Shown in pieces: positions 16,619-25,353 of a DNA stretch of 34,656 bases. The notes under the pieces are model-generated. The model was not told the DNA's origin, did no database searches, and worked only from the letters and a program-made list of their open reading frames with translations. The position numbers and the translations under genes were made by a program. The stretch comes from Sedimentisphaerales bacterium (lineage in GTDB: Bacteria > Planctomycetota > Phycisphaerae > Sedimentisphaerales > SM23-30): positions 1 through 34,656 of the forward strand of contig JAFGSR010000216.1 in the NCBI GenBank assembly GCA_016934515.1. The letters run 5' to 3'. Positions within the stretch are counted from its first letter, which is position 1. Every line of letters starts with the position of its first letter.

Positions 16619-18277
16619 ATGGTATTTACGATCCATCGATACGTATTCCGCGACCTTTTCAAGGCTTTTGCGCTGGCGACGCTGATTCTCAGCACGGTGC
16701 TGGGCCTGGGGATCATGCTCAAGCCCCTGCAGCAGTTCAGCGTGGACCCCGCCAATGTGCCGACCCTGATATTCTGCACTTTGCCGGTTACGCTGACGAT
16801 GGTGATACCGATAGCGGCCCTGTTGGCGGCAACGCTGGTTTATGGCCGACTGGCCAGCGATAACGAGATTACCGCCTGCCGCAGCAGCGGGATTGGGCTG
16901 CACACCCTGATTTACCCGGCCTTGACCATGGGTTTGCTGGTGAGCATGGCTACGCTGCTGCTGTCTTTTCATGTGATTCCGACTTTCACCCGCAAATTCG
17001 AGCAGATTATCAAGACCGACGTCAAAACGATTATTTTCAGGAACATCCAGAAAAAAGGCAACCTGGGAAACATGTTTGGCAACATCCGAATTCATGCCGA
17101 TTCCGCCTTTGCCGATCAGCAGCAACTGGTTGGTGTTTCGGTGCTCGGTCTTGATGGCAAGAAAATTGATTGGATAGTAACCGCTCGGCAGGTGGATGTT
17201 TTTTTTGATACCAAAGAGCAGGACAGCCGGGTCAATTTGACTTTTTCCGACGCGGTGCGGATCGACAATAAAAACAACATGACTAACGTGGGGCGTTTAC
17301 GCATTGGGCTGCCGATTCCCAGCCTTTGGCGCGACGACATCAAGTTCAAAAAACATTCCGAGTTGAAAACCATTCGCCAGGACATGACGCTGTTCAATCC
17401 GATCGCCGAGCAACTCAAGGACTTTCAGCAGCAATTTGTTGTAGAGCGTTTTTTCCAGTGGTGTAATAATCTTCTGGAATCTGATAAACAACTCAAGTTG
17501 CCTTTGGCCGACGGCAGCGGCTGGATTGTTTTGCGGGGGCAAAGTTGTGCCCTGAACATCCCGGCCAAACCGGCAGATCAGCGGTCACCTTCGCAGAACC
17601 GTACCGCAATAATCACCGGAATTGACAGCGGCCCGATCAGGCTTGAATACCACCGCAAGAATAAAAACGCCGCTGCTAAACTTTATACCGCCCAGCGGGC
17701 CAAGGTAGTGGTTAACATCATGGGTTCCGAACCGACGGCGCAAATTAATCTGGAAGACGTTCAGTGGCGTTATGCCGGCGACGATCAAGCCCTGTCGCCC
17801 TCATTAGCCTATTACCCGGTCAGCGGTATTGCCGCTCCGCCGGAGATTACCGCCGCCGCCGAAGCGGTTGGAGTTGACCAGATAACCGCAGCCCAGGACT
17901 GGCAATGGGCCGGACAGATTAACTCGCCTACCGTGGCACTGTTGAAGTTGTGGAAGCGGCTGGCCCAGGCATGTAACGAACTTACCACTGAGATCGAGGT
18001 GGAACTCCACTCCCGGTTGGCTTTTGGCATTAGTTGCGTTGTGCTGGTGCTGCTGGGTTCGGTGCTGGGAATCATCTTCCGCAGCAGTCATCTGCTTACC
18101 GCTTTTGGAATAAGTTTTATCCCGGCGGCGCTTTGCCTGATAACCATCTTCACCGGCAAACACATCGCCGAGCAAGGCTCCGGCGGACCGGAAATCGGGA
18201 TAATGTTTCTCTGGTCGGGAATTGCCGCCGTTACCGTTGCCAATGTGTTGATTTACCGCAAACTTTTTAAACAGTGA
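16619..18277 (+). CDS. LptF/LptG-family (YjgP/YjgQ) permease with enlarged periplasmic region
   Basis: 552 residues from the ATG at 16619 (an ATG two codons earlier is possible). It has the family pattern: three N-terminal membrane helices (about 14-120, including the GRLASDNEITACRSSGIGLHT coupling region), a large periplasmic part, and three C-terminal helices (from about 455). Partners LptF and LptG move lipopolysaccharide from the inner membrane, driven by LptB. The usual length is near 360 residues; the extra roughly 190 lie in the periplasmic part, between about 250 and 440, so the beta-jellyroll has an insertion or a second domain. The next gene is a second family member, so the two likely form the heterodimer. 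Confidence 0.85.
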   Translation: MVFTIHRYVFRDLFKAFALATLILSTVLGLGIMLKPLQQFSVDPANVPTLIFCTLPVTLTMVIPIAALLAATLVYGRLASDNEITACRSSGIGLHTLIYPALTMGLLVSMATLLLSFHVIPTFTRKFEQIIKTDVKTIIFRNIQKKGNLGNMFGNIRIHADSAFADQQQLVGVSVLGLDGKKIDWIVTARQVDVFFDTKEQDSRVNLTFSDAVRIDNKNNMTNVGRLRIGLPIPSLWRDDIKFKKHSELKTIRQDMTLFNPIAEQLKDFQQQFVVERFFQWCNNLLESDKQLKLPLADGSGWIVLRGQSCALNIPAKPADQRSPSQNRTAIITGIDSGPIRLEYHRKNKNAAAKLYTAQRAKVVVNIMGSEPTAQINLEDVQWRYAGDDQALSPSLAYYPVSGIAAPPEITAAAEAVGVDQITAAQDWQWAGQINSPTVALLKLWKRLAQACNELTTEIEVELHSRLAFGISCVVLVLLGSVLGIIFRSSHLLTAFGISFIPAALCLITIFTGKHIAEQGSGGPEIGIMFLWSGIAAVTVANVLIYRKLFKQ

Positions 18278-18316
18278 TTTTTGAACAGTAAACTTGCCCT
18301 GATTAAACAGTAAATT

Positions 18317-19456
18317 ATGCCGGGATCATCCGAACAACATCTGAAATATCAGTCGCTGCTACCGAAAATTCTGGACCGCTATGTGGCCCGGGAGTTTCTG
18401 GTCAGTTATGTTATTGCCCTGGCCGTGGTGTTGTCCTTGCGGGTGATTCTCGATTTGTTTGTGGAGTTCGACGAATTCGTTGAGGCCCGCTCCGGCCAGT
18501 CCGCACCCGGAGCAATAACCGTCATCGGCTATATAGCAGGTTATTACGGCCCGAAACTTTTTGAGTTTTTCCGGGATTTCTCCGGCACCATTGTGCTCCT
18601 GGCCGCCGCCTTTTCACTTACCCGGCTAACCCGCCAGAACGAATTAACCGCGGTGCTCGCCTCAGGTGTCAGTCTCAAACGAGTGATAGCCCCCATTGTA
18701 TTGTTGGGCTTTTTGTTGAATTTGCTGATGGTTTTCGATCAGGAATTCATCTTACCCAAAATAGCGGACCAACTGGTTCGTGAACACGACGAAATGAAAA
18801 CGGTTTCCACCGTTGAGGTCTGGCAATTACCCGACCGTGACGGAGCTTTGTTTTCCACTGCGGGTTTCAATTACCAAACCGGCACACTGCTGGATCTGCA
18901 GGTTATCCACCGTCAAAACGGCCAAGCCGTCGGCGTTACCACCGCCCGATCCGCCCAGTGGGACCAACAGAACCAGCTTTGGCGGCTCGATGAAGGTGTT
19001 TACACCGGAATATCCGGCTCGGAAGGATTCTCCGGCCAGATCAGTCAACCGCGTGAGGTTTACCCGTCCGCCATCACGCCGGAATATCTCTGGCTGCAGC
19101 GGCATGCCAACTTCAAAAGCCTGATGAGCAGTTCCGAGTTGACCGACCTGATGCACCGTGATCTAAAAGACGCCGACCGCAAAGAAGCCCTCGGCGAAAA
19201 ACATTTCCGTTTCACCGACCCGGTCATTAACATGGTAATGCTGCTGTTGGGATTGCCCCTGCTGGTTACTCGCGAACGCCGCAGCACCAAAACCGCGATC
19301 TTTCTGGTCGTCCTCGGTTCGGGCAGTTGCTTCATCGCCACTTTCGCCTGCAAACTGCTCGCCGGTGAAGCCCTGAGCCCGTTGCTGGCCGCCTGGCTGC
19401 CGATTATTGTTTTCATGCCCCTGTCGGTGCTGGCCCTGGATTCGATAAAAACCTGA
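18317..19456 (+). CDS. LptF/LptG-family (YjgP/YjgQ) permease, normal-sized partner
   Basis: 379 residues. The N-terminus LPKILDRYVAREFLVSY is the typical opening of the family, then helices at about 30-50, 70-95 and 105-130, with the conserved RLTRQNELTAVLASGVSLKRV cytoplasmic loop. A periplasmic jellyroll (about 160-265) is followed by three C-terminal helices and the conserved FRFTDPVINMVMLLLGLPL region. It starts 39 bases after the larger permease gene without an obvious Shine-Dalgarno, suggesting an operon. The ATPase LptB is not in the window. Confidence 0.88.
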   Translation: MPGSSEQHLKYQSLLPKILDRYVAREFLVSYVIALAVVLSLRVILDLFVEFDEFVEARSGQSAPGAITVIGYIAGYYGPKLFEFFRDFSGTIVLLAAAFSLTRLTRQNELTAVLASGVSLKRVIAPIVLLGFLLNLLMVFDQEFILPKIADQLVREHDEMKTVSTVEVWQLPDRDGALFSTAGFNYQTGTLLDLQVIHRQNGQAVGVTTARSAQWDQQNQLWRLDEGVYTGISGSEGFSGQISQPREVYPSAITPEYLWLQRHANFKSLMSSSELTDLMHRDLKDADRKEALGEKHFRFTDPVINMVMLLLGLPLLVTRERRSTKTAIFLVVLGSGSCFIATFACKLLAGEALSPLLAAWLPIIVFMPLSVLALDSIKT

Positions 19457-19556
19457 TGTTGCCTTGATGTTGTGATGAAAGCGGTCCGTTTGTTTGGGAC
19501 GACGTTTTTTATAGGTGAGGGAGAGATGAAAATTTTGTTATAGGATTTTGTGGATT

Positions 19557-19751
19557 ATGGAATGCAAAAAAGAAAAAAATCTGAAAGACTGCAACTGTTC
19601 TTATCCCGGCTGCTCACGAAAGGGCGTTTGTTGCGATTGTATCAGTTATCATCTGAAATCCAGGCAACTGCCCGGCTGTTGCTTTCCCAACGATGTCGAA
19701 AAAACTTACGACCGCAGCTTTGAAGCCTTCGCCAAAGCCTGGAACCTGTAA
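19557..19751 (+). CDS. Cys-rich small protein, DUF6485 type
   Basis: 64 residues with nine cysteines (3, 12, 14, 19, 25, 26, 28, 41, 42) and His32, beginning MECKKEKNLKDCNCSYPGC and ending EKTYDRSFEAF, the pattern I recognise as DUF6485. The spacing suggests a metal-binding (zinc or iron-sulfur) knuckle. Function is unknown. I place the start at the ATG at 19557 because the conserved region begins there; a TTG three codons earlier is the alternative. It ends 11 bases from the convergent DUF4340 gene. Confidence 0.78.
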   Translation: MECKKEKNLKDCNCSYPGCSRKGVCCDCISYHLKSRQLPGCCFPNDVEKTYDRSFEAFAKAWNL

Positions 19752-19762
19752 AAAAAAATCGC

Positions 19763-20935
19763 TTATTCAGTGTTGCCGGGCTTCGGAGAATTTCCCGGAG
19801 CATTCGGAGCTGCGTTTACTGCCGGGGAGTTCGGTTCAGTTACAATCGGCGGAACTGTTGAACTGGCCGGAGCCGGCTCGGCTTTTTCCTCTTCGATATC
19901 TTCGAGCAGATCGTCAAGTTTCTTGGTGAGCTTGCCCGCTTCCCAACTGGAAACCTCGTAAATCCACCCCTGATGTCGATCCGCAAATTCCAAAGCCGCC
20001 TGCTGAGCCAGGATTTGTTTCTCCTTGGCTTTCATCGCCTGATCGGTGGCAATTTCATCTTTGCTGACTGATTCAACTTTGTCCAAAAAATCCGCGGTGC
20101 ACTTGAGATAATGTTTGTCGCCGTCCTGGGCCAGATCAAATTTATAAATCGTGGAATTCTTCAACTGGCAAAGGTAACTGGTCTCAAATTTAAAATCCCT
20201 GGTCTTGTCCGATTCCTTCTGCACATCGGTAAAGCTCATCGAACTCAATGCCGTCGCTAACTGGTCAACTTCTGCTTCCTTTTGCTTTTTCCCCGCCGGT
20301 ATCTTTGTCAGAAAAGCTTTGCCCGCCCCGTCCATCATAACGGTATAAGTTTCCGCTGCCGACTTAACGGTAACCTTTTCAACGTTGTCTTTGACAACTT
20401 CCGTCAGTTTTTTATCAATGTAGTCGGTTGCCGCGGTTCGCAGCCGGGGCGTTTGCTTGGCCACGTACACATCGTCGCTGGTTACCAAACGCACATGCGC
20501 TCCGCCTCGATCGGTCGATTTACCGACAATCACCCCGGTAATCAGTTTCCCGTCCTTATCGAAAAACTTTACGACACTGCCCGCCGTTTCTTCCGTAACC
20601 TCCAACTCCGCGTGATTTTCAGGATTGCTGGTAACTTTTTCGATAACCTCAATGTCCAGACAGGAAATTAGCAGCTCGTTTATAGTTTGAGTCTGAGCGG
20701 GGTAATTGTCCCGATTGGCCACGACAAAACCCTCGGAATTCTTCTTCAGGGTAACCAGATTCTCACCTTGGCCCAGTTCAATACTGCCGATTTGTCCCGT
20801 CGCCAAACCCTGGATCAATTTAACCGCTCCGACGGCACTACCCTGATGGGCTGAATTAAAACGAGACTGCGCAATCGCCAACCCCAGAAAAACCACCGCT
20901 AATAAACCTAATATACTAAGTTGCCTGTTACTCAT
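19763..20935 (-). CDS. DUF4340 protein, last gene of a Gld-type ABC operon
   Basis: 390 residues. An N-terminal membrane anchor (about 6-23, ILGLLAVVFLGLAIAQS) is followed by beta-rich repeats typical of DUF4340 (LVTLKKNSEGFVV, VVKFFDKDGKLITGVIVGKS, VYVAKQTPRLRTAATDYIDKKL) and a disordered Pro/Ala/Glu-rich C-tail. DUF4340 proteins regularly accompany GldG-like proteins and an ABC transporter; the role is unknown. Residues after the anchor should be periplasmic. GGAG lies 8 bases upstream of the ATG, and the GldG-like gene ends 68 bases before it. Confidence 0.85.
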   Translation of the reverse strand: MSNRQLSILGLLAVVFLGLAIAQSRFNSAHQGSAVGAVKLIQGLATGQIGSIELGQGENLVTLKKNSEGFVVANRDNYPAQTQTINELLISCLDIEVIEKVTSNPENHAELEVTEETAGSVVKFFDKDGKLITGVIVGKSTDRGGAHVRLVTSDDVYVAKQTPRLRTAATDYIDKKLTEVVKDNVEKVTVKSAAETYTVMMDGAGKAFLTKIPAGKKQKEAEVDQLATALSSMSFTDVQKESDKTRDFKFETSYLCQLKNSTIYKFDLAQDGDKHYLKCTADFLDKVESVSKDEIATDQAMKAKEKQILAQQAALEFADRHQGWIYEVSSWEAGKLTKKLDDLLEDIEEEKAEPAPASSTVPPIVTEPNSPAVNAAPNAPGNSPKPGNTE

Positions 20936-21003
20936 CGAATAGCTCCATGTTAACCTTAACAGTTTTTTGTTAAATCAATTACCTGCCGCACAGCCACCAC
21001 TCA

Positions 21004-23004
21004 TTATGCGTCACTGGAGTGGCTGATGTAATGGCGCCGCTTGGTCGCCCGATAGATACCCAGAATAATCGCCACCACCAAAATAGCTCCCGGAACCGCC
21101 AGCATGTTCACCGCCCGTAATTGATTGCCCAGCTTCTCAATTTTTTCGCGACGGCGGTTTTGCACATTACGCAGCTCTCTCTGCAGTTTCCTGATCTCCC
21201 GTTCCGGTTCCGCCTTGGCCGCTTCCAACTCAGCTGCGTCAATAACGTTTTCACCTTTTTTGCGGGCGTCGGAAACGATCCCGCTCAACTTCTGCTGAAA
21301 GGCGGCAATCTGGGCGTTGATCTTTTCCTCCTCAGCCGCGGTTTCCTTTTCAGCTTCTTTTTCGATGGCATCCACCGCCGTGAAAGGCCTCTGGAAATTT
21401 CCTCGGCTGCGTACCGAAATCAAATCGCCCGAGCCCGACAGATTTTCAATCGTGTTGACCATCAAAGTAGCGTTGTCGCCCACCGGTGACATCCCCAGAA
21501 ACGTCCGCTCATAAGCCACAATATCACTGATAAAGTCCACGTCCGCGAAAACCATTACCGCACAATCATCGCCTTGCGTCAGACCGGTAAGTTTTCTGAT
21601 TTTCTTCTCTTTTTCAGCAGCGTCCTGCTCACCGGCCTCGGCAGGTTTTTCCTCCTCAGCCGATTCTTCAACCTCGACACCATCGGGGAAACTGCTCTTA
21701 AATTGCCCGCTTAACATGTAACCCATGTTGACGGGCTTGGAACCCGGCGTAAACTTCTTCAGCAAATTCACTGGATCCATCATCATGGTAATTTCATAAG
21801 ACTCCGCCTTCCAGGTGTTGCCGTAATCGGTAGTGAACAGCAGGGGAGTAATTTCGATTTTCTGATTTTCACTGTCAAAATCAGTCTCCGCCAGCGGTTT
21901 CAAAACCCCACTGAACAGCATCCGAACCTGGTTCAACTCCGCCGTGATGATGTTGTCTTTGTTAAAACACCCCGGCTTCAGGTCTATCGCATAGATTAGC
22001 TTTTGCATCGGTTGGCCGGGTCGCCCCGGACCGCTCAGCGCCAATCCCCGGTCCCCGGCAAAAACATTCTCCGGCTGCTCCAGTCCCCACGTCTTCAGCA
22101 ACCGGTTCAGATCCGAACTGGTCTTGGTCATCTGCCCCATCATCCGCTGTTGCGGCGACGGCATGTCAGCCACCGCGTGTGGATCAACACAGACGATCGT
22201 TCGCCCCCCGCCCAGAATAAACTGATCGATTGCCCAGAGAGTTTTTTCCGGTAAATCCTTGGGATGGATTACCAACAGAATGTCAACATCCTCATTTTCG
22301 ATTTTCTCCACATAGGCTTCGATCTTCGTAACTTCGTATTTCTGCTGCAACTGCCGCACAATCGTCCAGGGCGGGTTGGGACGCTTACCCTGCATCTGCA
22401 TCATCTGAGCCATGTAACCGCTCACGTCGTCACCCATCACCGGTAGCGAACTGAGCACGCCGATCTTCTTCTTCTCACGGCTGATAGCGGTGTCGATCAG
22501 GTAACTGATTTCATACTCCACAAAATTCTGCCGATCCGGCGAAAAGAACGGAATGCTTTTCGTCACCCCAAATGGCGTCTGAACCACCAACCCGAAGAAA
22601 AATTTCTCCTCTTCCGTAATCGGAAAATCCCGCAGCTCGTAGCGCAACGCCGCTTCCTCATCTTCCGAAAACGGCCGCGGATCGATAACACTCAAATGAA
22701 CCATTCCGTTGGATTGCCGTTCGTATTCTTCCAGCAGAGCACGAACGAAATAATAATAATTGTTAAAAAACTTGATCTGGTCTGGAGCCTTCATAGCCGC
22801 CGTTTTGGCATAATAAAGCTTCAGAGTGATCGGCTGATTCAGCTTGCCCAAAATCGTTTTCGTACCGTCGCTGAGCGTGTAAATTTTCTGGCCGGTAATA
22901 TCCAGCCGCATCGAACGCCCCAGATTCTGAAAAATACTGATGGCGCTGAATGTTATTATCCCGACAAAAATCACGCCCAGAATAGCTCTTAATAACCTGT
23001 TCAT
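21004..23004 (-). CDS. GldG-like ABC-associated membrane protein
   Basis: 666 residues. Membrane helices at both ends (about 7-27 and 637-657) enclose a large extracytoplasmic part. The start LDITGQKIYTLSDGTKTILGKL is the usual opening of the GldG / ABC_transp_aux family, with ILLVIHPKDLPEKTLWAIDQFILGGG in the middle. About 540-640 is a charged coiled coil (AEKEKKIRKL, AEPEREIRKLQRELRNVQ). In gliding Bacteroidetes GldG works with GldA and GldF in an ABC complex; outside that group the substrate is unknown. AAGGA precedes the ATG. The 154-base gap to the permease gene holds a heptad array. Confidence 0.88.
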   Translation of the reverse strand: MNRLLRAILGVIFVGIITFSAISIFQNLGRSMRLDITGQKIYTLSDGTKTILGKLNQPITLKLYYAKTAAMKAPDQIKFFNNYYYFVRALLEEYERQSNGMVHLSVIDPRPFSEDEEAALRYELRDFPITEEEKFFFGLVVQTPFGVTKSIPFFSPDRQNFVEYEISYLIDTAISREKKKIGVLSSLPVMGDDVSGYMAQMMQMQGKRPNPPWTIVRQLQQKYEVTKIEAYVEKIENEDVDILLVIHPKDLPEKTLWAIDQFILGGGRTIVCVDPHAVADMPSPQQRMMGQMTKTSSDLNRLLKTWGLEQPENVFAGDRGLALSGPGRPGQPMQKLIYAIDLKPGCFNKDNIITAELNQVRMLFSGVLKPLAETDFDSENQKIEITPLLFTTDYGNTWKAESYEITMMMDPVNLLKKFTPGSKPVNMGYMLSGQFKSSFPDGVEVEESAEEEKPAEAGEQDAAEKEKKIRKLTGLTQGDDCAVMVFADVDFISDIVAYERTFLGMSPVGDNATLMVNTIENLSGSGDLISVRSRGNFQRPFTAVDAIEKEAEKETAAEEEKINAQIAAFQQKLSGIVSDARKKGENVIDAAELEAAKAEPEREIRKLQRELRNVQNRRREKIEKLGNQLRAVNMLAVPGAILVVAIILGIYRATKRRHYISHSSDA

Positions 23005-23055
23005 CAGTTGCTAATCCTTAATTTTAAAAAACCTCATTTATTTTTTGCTAAAACC

Positions 23056-23119
23056 CGTCGTCATTCGTCCTTCGTCATTGATTCGTCATTCTGGTTTCGT
23101 CATTCGTCATTATTTCATC
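23056..23119. repeat. Heptad array between permease and gldG-like genes
   Basis: Runs of 7-base units ATTCGTC, CTTCGTC, TTTCGTC and near variants, with one 4-base phase shift. The same motif recurs at 25288-25322 upstream of this operon. Confidence 0.75.
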
Positions 23120-23158
23120 GGATTGTTCTGCCGCAAAAACACAGCGCCCTGCTTTTCC

Positions 23159-23890
23159 TCACGCCGCCTTCCTCTCCTGCAGCATGATCCCACACGCCCC
23201 GACCCAGCCGACGATCAACACTACAAAATAAGAAATGTCCGCGAATTCAATCACGCCCCGCTGCATCGAATCGAAGTGCACCTGAAAACTCAAACCTTCC
23301 AGAGCACTCACCAAACCGTTCGGCAAAAAAGAAGCCATGAAATTCTGCGTCGTCGATAGTCCCAGCGAAACCAGCACCGCACAACCCACCACCGCCAGAA
23401 TAAAGCTGATTACCTGGTTCTTGGATAGCGCCGAAAAGAAACACCCCACCGCCAGGTAAGCGCCCGCCATCAGAAAACTCGCCAGATACCCCGCCGCAAT
23501 CAGCCCGCCGTCCGGATTACCCAGGTACGCTGCCGTCAGCGGCATCGGAAACGTCAGCCCCAGCGCGATCCCCAGAAATATCCACGCCGCCACGAACTTA
23601 CCCAGCACCGCTTGCCAAACCGTAATCGGCAGCGTTAAGAGCAATTCAATCGAACCGCTCCGCCGCTCCTCCGACCACAGCCGCATCGCCGCCGCCGGCA
23701 CCATAAAAACAAACAACAGCGGCATCCATTCGAAAAACACCCGCAAATCCGCCTGCCTCGCCTCAAAAAACTGCCCCTTAAACGTTAAATAAGCCGAGAA
23801 AAACAGAAATATCACCAAAAATACATAAGCCACCGGCGTTATAAAATAACCCTTCAGCTCCCGCTTACATACCGCCATCATTCCCTTCAT
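23159..23890 (-). CDS. ABC-2 type permease, GldF-like
   Basis: 243 residues, six predicted helices (about 15-36, 54-72, 95-120, 130-155, 165-190, 215-237). The N-terminal MAVCKRELKGYFITPVAYVF and the LWSEERRSGSIELLLTLPI coupling loop are typical of ABC-2 permeases of the GldF/NosY group. It should be the membrane half of the transporter energised by the ATPase two genes upstream. AGGAGAG lies 7 bases before the ATG. The ATPase and permease genes are separated by the nucleotidyltransferase gene. Confidence 0.9.
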   Translation of the reverse strand: MKGMMAVCKRELKGYFITPVAYVFLVIFLFFSAYLTFKGQFFEARQADLRVFFEWMPLLFVFMVPAAAMRLWSEERRSGSIELLLTLPITVWQAVLGKFVAAWIFLGIALGLTFPMPLTAAYLGNPDGGLIAAGYLASFLMAGAYLAVGCFFSALSKNQVISFILAVVGCAVLVSLGLSTTQNFMASFLPNGLVSALEGLSFQVHFDSMQRGVIEFADISYFVVLIVGWVGACGIMLQERKAA

Positions 23891-23920
23891 CGATAATCTC
23901 TCCTGTCAATCAATCCTAAG

Positions 23921-24238
23921 TTATTTTCGTTCATAGAGCACCTCGCCCTCTCTCGATGCCGGCCGGGCCAGCGTTCCGGGAATATGCCGATCCGTTTCAA
24001 ATTCCTCCGGCGACAGCACCACAATATCGCGTGCAAAGTTCAACCCGCGTAAAGCCCGGTCCATCTCCACCGTCAACATTCGGCGATTGCCCTGAAAAGA
24101 ACCCACCACCAGTAAATCAACATCACTGTGTTCGTCAGCCGTTCCGCGCGCATAAGATCCAAACAGGATGATTTGCTGAGGGTGAAACTTATCCACCAAT
24201 CGCCTCGAAGCTTCTTGTAAAACGCTTTTTTCTATCAT
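23921..24238 (-). CDS. MNT-family minimal nucleotidyltransferase
   Basis: 105 residues, a single nucleotidyltransferase domain. The polymerase-beta-like active site is complete: GSYARG (27-32), SDVDLLV (Asp39, Asp41) and Asp71 in ARDIVVLS. MNT proteins usually pair with a HEPN protein as a toxin-antitoxin module, the MNT adenylylating the HEPN toxin, but no HEPN gene is next to it. It starts 6 A bases after the ATPase stop with no Shine-Dalgarno, so translation is coupled, and it splits the ATPase and permease genes. It may be a displaced antitoxin or have taken on a role regulating the transporter. Confidence 0.85.
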   Translation of the reverse strand: MIEKSVLQEASRRLVDKFHPQQIILFGSYARGTADEHSDVDLLVVGSFQGNRRMLTVEMDRALRGLNFARDIVVLSPEEFETDRHIPGTLARPASREGEVLYERK

Positions 24239-24244
24239 TTTTTT

Positions 24245-24967
24245 TTACGCAATCTTCCGGTGCTCGGTCAACTTGCGGAAAATCTCATCCAGGTTCGCCT
24301 GGTGTTTCTGCTTGAGTTCCTTCGGCGTCGAATCCACCAGAATCTTACCCCGAGCGATAATTATCATCCGGGTGCACACCGCCTCGACCTCTTCCAGAAT
24401 ATGCGTTGAGATAATAATGCATTTCTCCTTGGCCATTTTCTGAATCAGCAGCCGCACATCGTGCTTCTGGTTGGGGTCCAACCCGTCGGTCGGCTCATCC
24501 AGAATCAGCACCTCCGGATCATGGATCAGCGCCTGAGCCAGCCCGACCCGGCGATGGTAACCCTTGGATAGCGTCTCGATGCTCTGATGATAAACCGATT
24601 CGATCGCACAAAGCTTCACCACCCGGTCAATAGCCTCCATTCGCGCTCGCCCTTTTATCCCGCGGGCGTCGCAAATAAACTTCAAAAACGCCCCCACCGT
24701 CATCTCGCCGTAAGCCGGAGCACTCTCCGCCAGGTAGCCGATGGATTGCCGAACCTTCATCGGATCCGTCAGAATGTCCGCCCCACAAATCTCCGCCGTC
24801 CCGCTGTCCGGCTCCAAAAAACAGGCCAGCATCTTCATCGCCGTACTCTTGCCGGCCCCGTTCGGCCCCAAAAAGCCCAGCACCTCACCCTTGCCCAGCT
24901 CAAAACTAATCCCGTCCACCGCAACTATAGATCCGAAACTCCGCCTTAAGTCCTTGACCTTAATCAT
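24245..24967 (-). CDS. ABC transporter ATPase, GldA-like
   Basis: 240 residues. Walker A GPNGAGKST, the signature LSKGYHRRVGLAQAL, Walker B EVLILDEPTDGLDP and the H-loop STHILEEVE are all intact. First gene of the operon; powers the ABC-2 permease downstream. I place the start at the ATG at 24967, preceded by GGAG 6 bases upstream; the TTG 4 codons earlier would put that site inside the gene. A TTGACT-16-CATAAT promoter lies about 120 bases upstream. Confidence 0.93.
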   Translation of the reverse strand: MIKVKDLRRSFGSIVAVDGISFELGKGEVLGFLGPNGAGKSTAMKMLACFLEPDSGTAEICGADILTDPMKVRQSIGYLAESAPAYGEMTVGAFLKFICDARGIKGRARMEAIDRVVKLCAIESVYHQSIETLSKGYHRRVGLAQALIHDPEVLILDEPTDGLDPNQKHDVRLLIQKMAKEKCIIISTHILEEVEAVCTRMIIIARGKILVDSTPKELKQKHQANLDEIFRKLTEHRKIA

Positions 24968-25089
24968 CTTATGCTCCAAAAACCTGTCCTGGCCAAAATC
25001 GCCCGACGACGATTTGTCTGTTTTTCCAACTAAATTCTCATTTTTGTTCTCTTAACACTACGAGTGTCCCCCTGTTTTTGATCGTTACC

Positions 25090-25117
25090 ATTATGATATT
25101 TTTCACATACTAGTCAA
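25090..25117 (-). promoter_or_regulatory. Promoter of the ABC (Gld-like) operon
   Basis: On the minus strand TTGACT (25117-25112), 16 bases, CATAAT (25095-25090), with expected start near 25083. It leaves a leader of about 116 bases before the ATPase ATG. Confidence 0.5.
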
Positions 25118-25287
25118 TACACAATTTTTTCACCAGAAAATCCCCACCAAACCCCTTGGTTTCGCCGCCTTCAAACAAAATATCCGAAATCCCCAAGCCG
25201 GATACTAACCAAAGATCCCCAGTATCACAATCGCCGCCAAACCGATCAGAACCGTCTCATGCAATGCACTTCCCCATAAGTGGTTGA

Positions 25288-25322
25288 TTTCGTCATTCGA
25301 GTTTCGTCATTCATCATTATTC
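25288..25322. repeat. Heptad array downstream of the metallo-hydrolase gene
   Basis: Five 7-base units: TTTCGTC twice, ATTCGAG, ATTCATC and ATTATTC. Same family as the array at 23056-23119. Confidence 0.75.
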
Positions 25323-25353
25323 AACTTTGCACCTTAAAATCCCCGACCACTCG

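Larger units (their letters stand above)
24968..25353. other. Intergenic region upstream of the ABC operon
   Basis: No coding frame. Apart from the promoter and the heptad array at 25288-25322 (listed separately) I see nothing definite. Confidence 0.5.

Noticed and set aside
23921..24238. HEPN-MNT toxin-antitoxin module
   Set aside because: MNT is clear, but no HEPN gene is adjacent on either strand.
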